Below are positions 15,481 to 22,823 of a DNA stretch of 47,233 nucleotides, one piece after another. A model generated the notes under the pieces. It had not been told where the DNA came from, did no database searches, and saw nothing but the letters and a program-made list of their open reading frames with translations. The stretch is from the NCBI RefSeq assembly GCF_020215705.1, contig NZ_JAIWNB010000047.1, positions 1-47,233 of the forward strand. Reading direction: 5' to 3'. Origin of the DNA: Nonomuraea aurantiaca. GTDB taxonomy: Bacteria; Actinomycetota; Actinomycetes; Streptosporangiales; Streptosporangiaceae. The position numbers and the translations under genes are program-made. Numbering within the stretch: the first letter of the stretch is position 1; each line of letters opens with the position of its first letter.

Positions 15481-18250
15481 ATGCCTGCGGAATTTCTGTC
15501 TGCCGAGCACAGGGCTGCCTACGTCTCGTTCATCGAGGTGCCGTCGCTATCAGACCTGGAGAAGTTCTTCTTCCTGGACAGCTTCGACCGGAATGTGATC
15601 GCGCAGTCGAGAGCCGATTCTCACCGGCTGGGCGTCGCCGTCCAGATCGGGACCGTCCGATACAAGGGGCTGTTCCTGGAGGATCCGCTCGCGGTGCCCT
15701 GGCCGGTGGTGGACTACCTGGCCGAGCAGCTGGGAATCGGTGACGCGTCGCAGGTCAATCGGTGGCGTGGCTGCGGCGGCATCGGGTGTTGCTGCCCGGG
15801 GTGACCGTGCTGGAGCGGCTGGTTGGCAGCGTGCGGGAACGGGCCGATGTCCGCATGTACACGGTGGTGACCAAGCAGGTCCGCCGTGCCGATCCGCACC
15901 TGCCGGCCGCGTTGTCGGATCTGCTGGTAGTGCCCGAGGGATCGCGCATCTCGGAGCTGGAGAAGCTGCGGCAGGCGCCCAAGCGCACGTCAGGGACGGA
16001 GATGGTGCGGGCGCTGCAGCGGGTGGACAACCTGGCCGCCTTCGGGTTGAGCCGGGTCGCGGTGTCGAAGGTTCCGGTGCGGCGGATGAAGACCCTGGCC
16101 AAGTACGGGGCGGGCAGCAAGGCGCCGGCGCTGGACCGGCTGGTCGAGCCCCGCCGGACGGCGACGCTGCTGGCGGTCACGCGGAGTCTGGAGGCCGAGG
16201 CGATCGACGACGCTTTGGATCTGTTCGCGCTGTTGATGGCGGCCCGGTTGATCAGCCCGGCCCGCCGCAAGTCCGCCGACGAACGGCTGCGGATGCTGCC
16301 CCGGCTGGAGCGGGCCTCCAAGCTGGTGGCCAAGGCCGGCCGCGTGCTGGTCGACCAGCTCGACTTGGTCGACCAGGAGGGTGTCGACCTCGATGTGGCG
16401 GCGATGTGGGCCGCGGTGGCCGAGATCGCCGACGTGAGCAAGGAGCAGGTCCGTGCGGCGCTGCAGGTGGTGGAGGAGCTGGTCCCTGAGGAGGACGGCG
16501 CGGCCGAGGCGGCGATGCGGGCCGCGCTGGTGGAGAAGTACCACACGGTGCGCCCGTTCCTGCGGCTGCTGGCCGAGTCGAAGGCACTGTCGGCGGCGCC
16601 GGGCGGGCGGCGCGTGCTGGCCGCGGTGCGCCGCTTGCCGGAGCTGTCGCGTCGGCAGGTGAGCAAGAAGCCGCTGTTGCCCAGGGAGATCGACGCCGCG
16701 CTGGTGACCGCGTCGTGGAAGCGGGCGGTGTATGCCAACCTGGACCTGCCGCAGGGCGCGGTCGATCGTGACGCGTACGTGGTGTGCGTGCTGGAGCGCC
16801 TGCTACGGGCCCTGACGATCAGGGACGTGTTCGCCACGCCGTCGCTGCGCTGGGCCGACCCGCGCGCGCACCTGCTGGCCGGGGCGCAGTGGGAGTCGAT
16901 CGCCGAGGATGTGCTGGCATCCTTGTCGCTCACCGACCCGGTCCAGGAGCACCTGAACGGCAAAGTCCTGGCCCTGGACGCGGCCTGGAAGCAGATGGAC
17001 GCCCGGCTGGAGGAGGCGGGCGAGGACGCGCTGGTCTCGGTGGCAACCCCGGCCGGGGGCGGGCGGGCCCGGCTGTCGGTGGAGAAACTCGGCGCGCTCG
17101 GCGAGAGCGAGTCCCTGGCGTGGCTGAGGGCCGCCTGCCAGGCCATGCTGCCCCGCATCGACCTGCCAGAACTGCTGCTGGAGGTGCACGCCTGGACCGG
17201 GTTTCTGGACGCCTACGTGCACCTGGCCGACATCTCCACCCGTATGAACCACCTGCCGACATCGCTGGTGGCGCTGCTGATCAGCGAGGCCCGCAACGTC
17301 GGACTGACCCCTGTGATCAAGGCGGGGGAAGACGATCAACGCCGGACCTTCACCCAAGTATTACGGCTACAAGCGCGGTATCACCTGGTTCAACGCAGTA
17401 AATGATCAGGTGGCGGGGATCGGGCAGATGGTGGTGCCGGGCACTCCCCCGCGATTCGCTCTACATCCTGGACTGCCTGATCAACCTGGACGCCGGGCCG
17501 AAACCCGAGCTGGTCACGACGGACCAGACCAGCGACAGCGACATGGTGTTCGGGATCTTCTCCATGCTCGGCTACCGGTTCGCGCCCCGCGCTGCCCGAC
17601 GGCACCACCAGCGCATACGGGGTGCTGGAGGCGAGCGCCCGGAACAAGCTGAACCCCAAGAAGGTGGTCACCCAGTGGCCGGACATGCTCCGCGTCGCCG
17701 GATCGCTGGTGACCAACCAGGTGCGCGCCTACGACCTGCTGCGCATGTTCGCCCGCCAGGGTTCTCCGACGCCGCTGGGGCAGGCGTTCGCCGAGTACGG
17801 CCGTATCGACAAGACGATGCACCTGCTGAGCATGCTGGACCCGATGGATTCCAGCTACCGTCGGAGCCTGGGTAAGCAGTTGTCGGTCCAGGAGTCCCGG
17901 CACCGCTTGGCCCGCAAGATCTGCCACGGCAACTCGGGCCGGATCCGACAGGCATATCGGGAAGGCCAGGAGGATCAACTCGCGGCTCTTGGACTTGTCG
18001 TCAATGCCGTCGTGTTGTGGAACTCACGGTATCTGTCGGCGATCGTGGACCAGTTGCGCGCCCAGGGTGTGCCGGTCAAGGACGAGGACGTGGCACGGTT
18101 GTCCCCGCTGGGCCACGCCCACCTCAACTGCCTGGGCCGCTACGCGATTGCTTCCTCGGCCCCGGACAAGGGCCTGCGGCCGCTCGCGCGGCGGCGCTGC
18201 CCGAGGTCAGTGCCGCCAGTGCCGCTGTCGTGGACGATGACGGTGTCTGA
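15481..18250 (+). pseudogene. tnpA: Tn3-family transposase, multiply broken
   Basis: Starts MPAEFLSAEHRAAYVSF (DUF4158). A frameshift near 15740 moves it to a long frame (about 15790-17335) covering the middle domain. A deletion near 17335 joins VIKAGED to TINAGPSPKYYG and removes the first catalytic Asp block (usually SVDGLRF). Another deletion near 17600 follows GYRFAPR. The second Asp (TTDQTSDSDMVFG) and the catalytic Glu region (VQESRHRLARKICHG) survive, and the C-terminus GHAHLNCLGRYAI ends after a last frameshift near 18187. At least four lesions make it inactive. It lies just inside the left terminal repeat. Confidence 0.85.
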
Positions 18251-18304
18251 ACCGCTGACCGATGACCGTCTGAATGACGGCTCAGCTCATGGGCTGGAGC
18301 TCTT

Positions 18305-19933
18305 TCACTTGCGTGTGTCCCAAAAGCGGCAGTGGTGTTCGGTGGAGCCGTCGCCATTGCTTCGGGCTGAGGAAAGGGAGCGGACGCGGTTCGCACTCTT
18401 GCTGGTCAGGGGCTTCCATCGGGGCAGGCTCGGGTCGTTGGGATTGCCGGTGGCGGCGAAGCGGGTCCAGTAGGCGATCATCTGGTCGGCCAGCCGGCGT
18501 TGGCTTGTCGAGAGGGGCTGGGCGGTGGCGGCGCCGGGGCCGTCGAAGAGGTAGGGCAGTTCTCCGCCGTGGTAGGCGCCCAGAGGGAAGGCGGCGGGGA
18601 TGGGAAACCCGGATGGTCTGGGGGCGGGATCGTCGGCGAACTCGTATTGGTAGACGGGGGTCTTGCGGGCGAGCAGGCGGTTGCCCGCCTGGGTGGGGCA
18701 GGTCCAGCCGCGGTCGGTGGCGATGGCGGCCCATGCCAGGGAGGGGGAGCCGTGTGCGCTGAGGGGATACCTGGCCGCGACCCGCCGGGCGTCGGTGCCG
18801 AAGGCGGTGCGCAGGAACTGCTGATAGGTCTGCCGGGTCAGAGGCTGGCCGGGACCGTCGAAGTACATGGCCACGAAGTATCGGGCCTCGTGCGCGGTGG
18901 TGCCGGCCATGAGCGGCACCGGGTGGAGGCGTCCCTCGGCCACCGCCCGGCGCGGGTCGAGCGGCAGCGTGTCACTTCCGTACGAGGGCGCCCAGGTGGC
19001 GGGAATCTTCTGCTGCGCGGCGAGCAGGGCCGGGACCGGGGCCCGGCGCAGGCAGGCCATCGTCTGGGCGGCGTCGGTGCATCCGATCTGTTCGGCGGCG
19101 GCTGCGGCGATCTGTTCGCCGGACTGCCGTGATGGCCACACGGTGTCGCCGCCGGCGGGGTCGATGCCCATCTGGCGCATCGAGCATGTGCCGCTTTGGA
19201 CAATCGCCTTGTCGAACAGCCCCGCCGCCGTGGGGGATGTCAGCTGAGCGCAGGTGCTGAACGCGCCCGCGGACTCGCCGAACAGGGTGATGTTGCGCGG
19301 GTCGCCGCCGAAGGCCGCCGCGTTGTGCCGGATCCAGCGCAGCGCGGCCTGCTGGTCGAGCAGGCCGAATGCGCCCGAGCCGTTCAGGGCGGGGTGGCCG
19401 AGGAAGCCGAAGATGCCCAGCCGGTAGTTGACGGTCACGACGACCACGCCCGCCTTCGCCAGCCGCTGGGTGTCGTAGTCGCCGCCGGCGCCCTGGGTGA
19501 AGCCGCCGCCGTGCAGCCAGACCATCACCGGCAGCCGTTGTCCGGCGGGCACGGCCCGGGGGGCGGTGACGTTCAGGTACAGGCAGTCCTCGGCGGCGCT
19601 GGCCGGGTTGGAGTCGGCGGGATTGGCGTTCTGCGGGCAGCGCGGGACCGTGCGGGTGCCGTCCTTGACGCCCTTCCACGCTTGGACGGGCTGGGGCGGC
19701 TGCCAGCGCAGCGCTCCGGTCGGCGGTGCGGCATAGGGGATGGCGTTGAACCGCTGCACGTCCCGGCCGATGTGAGCGCCGGTGACGGCGCCGGACGAGG
19801 TGTGCGCGACAGGCTGGCGCGAGCTCGATGCGGGGCCGGTGGCGCTCCCGCAGGCCGCGACGACGGACAGACCGGCCACCGCCGTGACCAGCCGCACGCG
19901 CGCCGTCCTGCGCGCCGTTCCTCGGGGTCTCAT
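18305..19933 (-). CDS. lipoprotein carboxylesterase (type B)
   Basis: 542 residues. The signal segment ends in a lipobox VVAAC28, so it is a predicted exported lipoprotein. Type-B esterase landmarks are AEDCLYLNV, oxyanion HGGG (141-144), nucleophile G-E-S221-A-G, and the catalytic His in GAYHGGELPYLF; the end EHHCRFWD is family-like. The frame is intact. Its ATG overlaps the stop of the upstream membrane protein (ATGA), implying translational coupling. A divergent TetR with two operators lies beyond. As transposon cargo it may detoxify an ester-containing compound (inference). Confidence 0.9.
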   Translation of the reverse strand: MRPRGTARRTARVRLVTAVAGLSVVAACGSATGPASSSRQPVAHTSSGAVTGAHIGRDVQRFNAIPYAAPPTGALRWQPPQPVQAWKGVKDGTRTVPRCPQNANPADSNPASAAEDCLYLNVTAPRAVPAGQRLPVMVWLHGGGFTQGAGGDYDTQRLAKAGVVVVTVNYRLGIFGFLGHPALNGSGAFGLLDQQAALRWIRHNAAAFGGDPRNITLFGESAGAFSTCAQLTSPTAAGLFDKAIVQSGTCSMRQMGIDPAGGDTVWPSRQSGEQIAAAAAEQIGCTDAAQTMACLRRAPVPALLAAQQKIPATWAPSYGSDTLPLDPRRAVAEGRLHPVPLMAGTTAHEARYFVAMYFDGPGQPLTRQTYQQFLRTAFGTDARRVAARYPLSAHGSPSLAWAAIATDRGWTCPTQAGNRLLARKTPVYQYEFADDPAPRPSGFPIPAAFPLGAYHGGELPYLFDGPGAATAQPLSTSQRRLADQMIAYWTRFAATGNPNDPSLPRWKPLTSKSANRVRSLSSARSNGDGSTEHHCRFWDTRK

Positions 19934-20163
19934 CGGCGCACTGCCCGATACGTCGCGATGAGCAGGAACGCGGCTCCGAGGGTGCCCAGGGCGAGATCGG
20001 CCCAGCCGGGGACGCCGACGGCGCGCAGGATGCCGGCGATTCCGAAGCTGGTGTCCCACTGCGCCTCGGTGATCGCCGAGCCGAACCCCTGCACGGTGAA
20101 CAGAGCTCCGGCCAGCCACAGCGCCTTATCGGCTGTGCGGTTGCGTGTTTGCGAACGACTCAT
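19930..20163 (-). CDS. small membrane protein coupled to the esterase
   Basis: 77 residues, MSRSQTRNRTADKALWLAG, with two hydrophobic segments (LWLAGALFTVQGFGSAI and DLALGTLGAAFLLIATYRAV). GGGAGGA-type sequence (AAGGGAGGAC) precedes the ATG. It is the first gene of the esterase operon and overlaps it by ATGA. Family not recognised; a membrane partner of the lipoprotein is plausible. Confidence 0.75.
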   Translation of the reverse strand: MSRSQTRNRTADKALWLAGALFTVQGFGSAITEAQWDTSFGIAGILRAVGVPGWADLALGTLGAAFLLIATYRAVRR

Positions 20164-20181
20164 GGCGTCCTCCCTTGTTCC

Positions 20182-20195
20182 GATGCGTACGCATC
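20182..20195. promoter_or_regulatory. palindromic TetR operator, copy 1
   Basis: GATGCGTACGCATC is a perfect 14-bp palindrome 19 bp upstream of the small membrane protein start on the minus strand. A second near-copy lies 37 bp away (20219-20232), each followed by AAA. Likely bound by the divergent TetR. Confidence 0.65.
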
Positions 20196-20218
20196 AAATA
20201 AACCGGAAAAGTTGATAC

Positions 20219-20232
20219 GATGCAACCGCATC
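20219..20232. promoter_or_regulatory. palindromic TetR operator, copy 2
   Basis: GATGCAACCGCATC keeps the GATGC/GCATC arms of copy 1 and sits 24 bp before the TetR start. Flanking TTGAT and ATCAA extend the symmetry. Two sites would let the regulator control itself and the esterase operon. Confidence 0.6.
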
Positions 20233-20255
20233 AAAATGCTGGCGGAAGGAACCCC

Positions 20256-20897
20256 ATGCCCAAGCAGGTCGACTACGAGACGCGACGCCGCCACATCGCC
20301 GAAGCGGTCTGCGACCTGATCGACCGGCACGGCCCCGAAGGCGCGACCCTCCGGGACGTGGCGCAGCAGGCTGGGGTGTCCATGGGAGCAGTGCAGCGAT
20401 GCTTCGCCACCAAGGACGAGATGCTCGCCTTCGCACTGCACCACATCACCGAACGCATCACCGCGCAGGGCCAGGAGGAAATCGACGCCTCCGCCGCCAA
20501 GGAGTCGGCGGTGACCCTGCTCACCGCCACCCTGCGTACGCTCACCCTGATCGAGCCGCACCAGCGACGCGACGCCAGGATCCTGGCGGCCTTCACCGCC
20601 CACGCCACGGCCATCCCGTCCCTGGCGGAAATCCTGCGCCAAGCCCACGCCAAAACGCGCGACCTGCTGGTCTGGCTGATCCGCTATGGCCAGCGAACCG
20701 GCGAGTTCCGCGACGACCTCGACGCCGACCTGGAGGCCGAGACCCTCCTGCCACTCGTCGAAGGGCTGACCTCACTCGCCCTGCTCGGACACCGCCCCAC
20801 CGTGCCCGCCCACGACACGCTGACTCGTCGTATCGACGGCCTGCTCATGCAGCCATCCCGGCCAAGCCGACCGGCCTCATCGACCGCAAGCACCTGA
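20256..20897 (+). CDS. TetR-family regulator of the esterase operon
   Basis: 213 residues from MPKQVDYETRRRHIAEAV; GGAAGGA lies five bases before the ATG. The helix-turn-helix is ATLRDVAQQAGVSMGAVQRCFATKDEML. The C-terminal half is helical (DLEAETLLPLVEGLTSLALLG). It is divergent from the membrane-protein/esterase pair, with two palindromic sites between. Most likely a local repressor released by a ligand related to the esterase substrate (inference). Confidence 0.88.
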   Translation: MPKQVDYETRRRHIAEAVCDLIDRHGPEGATLRDVAQQAGVSMGAVQRCFATKDEMLAFALHHITERITAQGQEEIDASAAKESAVTLLTATLRTLTLIEPHQRRDARILAAFTAHATAIPSLAEILRQAHAKTRDLLVWLIRYGQRTGEFRDDLDADLEAETLLPLVEGLTSLALLGHRPTVPAHDTLTRRIDGLLMQPSRPSRPASSTAST

Positions 20898-21209
20898 GGG
20901 TGCCTTGCGAGCGCGGCACCAGCGCTGCGTCCGTCACACCACGTACGCCAAGACGCCTTCCAGAGGCGCCAGACGTTCACCGTCACGCTTGGCGTGTGAT
21001 GCTCTTCACCGCCGGCGTCCGCAGCGACCCTCAGCCGGTTGCTCTATGCGAGCGAGGCCTTGCGGTGCGAATCAGCAGGATGGAGACCAATGATTGCGGG
21101 ATAACCTTTGTCATCTGGCAAGGTAGCGATCACAGACCAGGCGCGAGCTGGGCGGAGCGCTTCCGGCACTCAGGCTTCGTTTCCCGGTTAACTGGCAACT
21201 ACACAGGCG
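20898..21209. other. 312-bp gap before the recombinase, possible recombination site
   Basis: No gene seen. AACCTTTGTCATCTGGCAAG (from about 21104) and GGTTAACTGGCAACTAC (from about 21186) share an AAC...CTGGCAA element close to the recombinase start, where TnpI/res-type sites usually lie. The similarity is too weak to call a site. Confidence 0.35.
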
Positions 21210-22160
21210 ATGGAGGACGACGGCGTGAACGAGGTGATCGCCGAGCAGCTCGGCCGCGGCCATCCGCTCGCCACGCACCTGGACGACTTCCTCACCGACA
21301 AGCGCAACGCCGGCGCCTCCGGCCAGACGATCCGCGCCTACCGCGGCGACCTCCTGCAGTTCACCGCCTACTGCGACGGCGAGCTCGGCGAGCTGAGCGC
21401 CGCGCCCATCCGGGCTTTCCTCGCCGACCTCGGCCAGTTGTCGGCCGCCACCCGCAAGCGCAAGCGGGCCGCGATCGCCTCCTTCTGCCGCTGGGCCGTC
21501 AGGCACGACCTGCTCGACGCCAACCCCATGGACCGCATCGACACCATCAAGGTGCCCAAGACGCTGCCCCGCCCGGCCGCGGCCGCCGACGTCGCCAAGG
21601 TCCTGGCCGCGATCTGCTCGCGGCGGCCGCGCAAGGACCTGCCACTGGACCGGCTGCGCGACCGGGCGCTGTTCGAGACCGCCTACGTCTGCGGCGCCCG
21701 CGCCGCAGACGTAGGCGGCCTGTACGTCGAAGACCTCGACCTGCGTATGGACGACGAACACGTCCGCATCCACGGCAAAGGCGGCAGCGTGCGCACCGTC
21801 CTGTTGGACGACCGCGGCTACGTCGCCCTGCTCAAGCTCTACCTCGCCCGCGCCGACTACACCGCCGGGCCGCTGTTTCGCGCCTCCATCAACGGCTACG
21901 GCGGGCCCCTGTCCTACGACGCCGCCCACCACCGCTGGCAGGGCTACTGCACCGCCGCACGCGTCGAGATCGACATCCACCAGCTGCGCCACGCCCACGC
22001 CACCGAACTCATCAACGCCGGGGTGTCCATCGAGGCCGTCCGCCGCCGCCTCGGCCACGCCTCCACCGAAACCACCCAGCTGTACGCGTTGCTCGACGAC
22101 AAGGTCGCCGACGCCGAGATCCGCGCCGCCCGCCGACGCCGCGACCGGGCAACGCGCTGA
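21210..22160 (+). CDS. tyrosine recombinase/integrase (TnpI-like)
   Basis: 316 residues. The N-terminal SAM-like DNA-binding half (ASGQTIRAYRGDLLQF, RKRAAIASFCRWAVRHDLL) is followed by a catalytic half with all expected residues: Arg164 (CGARAAD), Lys190 (HGKGG), His257-Q-L-Arg260, His283 (LGHAS) and Tyr292 (LYALLDD). It therefore looks active. Position next to the right terminal repeat suggests a role in resolving transposition cointegrates, as TnpI does in Tn4430. A perfect inverted repeat covers codons 157-170 (21679-21718). The Arg164 context CGARAAD is unusual; TGLRISE-type is commoner. GTG at 21225 is an alternative start. Confidence 0.88.
   Translation: MEDDGVNEVIAEQLGRGHPLATHLDDFLTDKRNAGASGQTIRAYRGDLLQFTAYCDGELGELSAAPIRAFLADLGQLSAATRKRKRAAIASFCRWAVRHDLLDANPMDRIDTIKVPKTLPRPAAAADVAKVLAAICSRRPRKDLPLDRLRDRALFETAYVCGARAADVGGLYVEDLDLRMDDEHVRIHGKGGSVRTVLLDDRGYVALLKLYLARADYTAGPLFRASINGYGGPLSYDAAHHRWQGYCTAARVEIDIHQLRHAHATELINAGVSIEAVRRRLGHASTETTQLYALLDDKVADAEIRAARRRRDRATR
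21679..21718. repeat. perfect 17-bp inverted repeat inside the recombinase gene
   Basis: Arms 21679-21695 and 21702-21718 are exact reverse complements with a 6-base loop GCCCGC; each arm contains CTACGTCTGCGG or its complement. It spans codons 157-170, including catalytic Arg164. In mRNA it would be a very stable hairpin in the middle of the message. Confidence 0.9.
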
Positions 22161-22202
22161 AGAACCTTCACGACCAAGAGCGACCTCACTCGCTGCGACC
22201 AA

Positions 22203-22246
22203 GATCCTTCTCAGCGCCAACGGCTGTCCACCGGTTCCTCACCCCC
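22203..22246 (-). repeat. right terminal inverted repeat of Tn3-type element
   Basis: Read on the minus strand from 22246 it starts GGGGGTGAGGAACCGG, with core ACAGCCGTTGGCGCTGAG, and matches the left repeat (15348-15391) at 40 of 44 positions. It cuts into the small membrane protein gene at 22247-22399. Confidence 0.85.
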
Positions 22247-22399
22247 GAACCAGGCCACGACGGGGCCGTGGTCATGACGGTGTCCCTGCCAGGAGCCGCG
22301 CAGATCTTGCACCATCCCGACGACGGCGACCAAGAGGATGACCACTCCCGTCGCGATGAGGAAGAGCCGGAAGCCGGTCTTCACGTAGTTCACGTACAT
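22247..22399 (-). pseudogene. small membrane protein truncated by the Tn3 end
   Basis: Starts MYVNYVKTGFRLFLIATGVV with one strong transmembrane helix (LFLIATGVVILLVAVVGMV), then a polar His-rich stretch (GSWQGHRHDHGPVVAW). After about 50 codons the reading frame enters the terminal repeat at 22246, so the native end is lost. A similar tail is not evident left of 15348. Function unknown. Confidence 0.55.
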
Positions 22400-22823
22400 C
22401 GTCGAAAAAGCGGAGATCGCGCGTCACTCACACTCTTATGCGGCACGTTTTCAAGCGCCGCCAGGGACACTTATGTGACATTTCCGGTGCCAGGACGTGG
22501 CAAAAACGCAGGTCGCACGGCAAATAGCACCTGTCAGTCAATGGCAATTTTGCCACGTTTGTCAGCCACCTCATCCCCCTGGCCGGGCACCACGAAGATC
22601 ATCCCCTATGCCGACGGAGCAACATGGGAGCCTCAAGGGTGTTTCCACCCCCGAAACGGTGGCGCATCGCCCAAGTGGCGTGAGTTCCGCAGAACGACGA
22701 CACGCTGCCCTGCGAAGGGACACGCCGTGGCAATTTGGCACTGCCAACTTCATGATAATTCCCACTTAGTCTGCCGTGAGTCCGCGGTTCTTGACCGCCT
22801 GCACGGTTGAGTAGCCACTACTC
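22400..22823. promoter_or_regulatory. 424-bp intergenic region with TGGCAA palindromes
   Basis: No gene seen. TGGCAATTTTGCCA (22542-22555) is a dyad with 6-bp arms, TGGCACTGCCA (22736-22746) is a second dyad, and TGGCAA recurs at 22498 and 22728. The DNA is AT-richer than its neighbours. These may be regulator sites for the secreted protease at 22824 or for the divergent truncated gene. Confidence 0.45.

Larger units (their letters stand above)
15348..22246. mobile_element. Tn3-family transposon with esterase/TetR/tyrosine-recombinase cargo
   Basis: The 6.9-kb segment is bounded by 44-bp inverted repeats (15348-15391 and 22203-22246) that match at 40 of 44 positions and start with the GGGG of Tn3 ends. 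Inside are a decayed Tn3 transposase running inward from the left end, a carboxylesterase with a small membrane protein, a divergent TetR, and a tyrosine recombinase next to the right end. A recombinase of this class in place of a serine resolvase recalls TnpI-type Tn3 elements such as Tn4430. No exact 5-bp target duplication is visible (flanks TACCC and GAACC), so the insertion may be old or the ends may derive from two copies. Confidence 0.72.

Noticed and set aside
15762..17405. Intact 547-residue transposase
   Set aside because: The frame starts and ends at frameshift or deletion points of a Tn3 transposase and lacks the first catalytic Asp.
15343..22251. 5-bp target duplication of the Tn3-type element
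   Set aside because: Left flank TACCC and right flank GAACC do not match; shifting the borders by one base does not help.
20399..22810. 803-residue plus-strand frame across TetR and recombinase
   Set aside because: Arg/Pro-rich shadow of the two real genes in a different frame.
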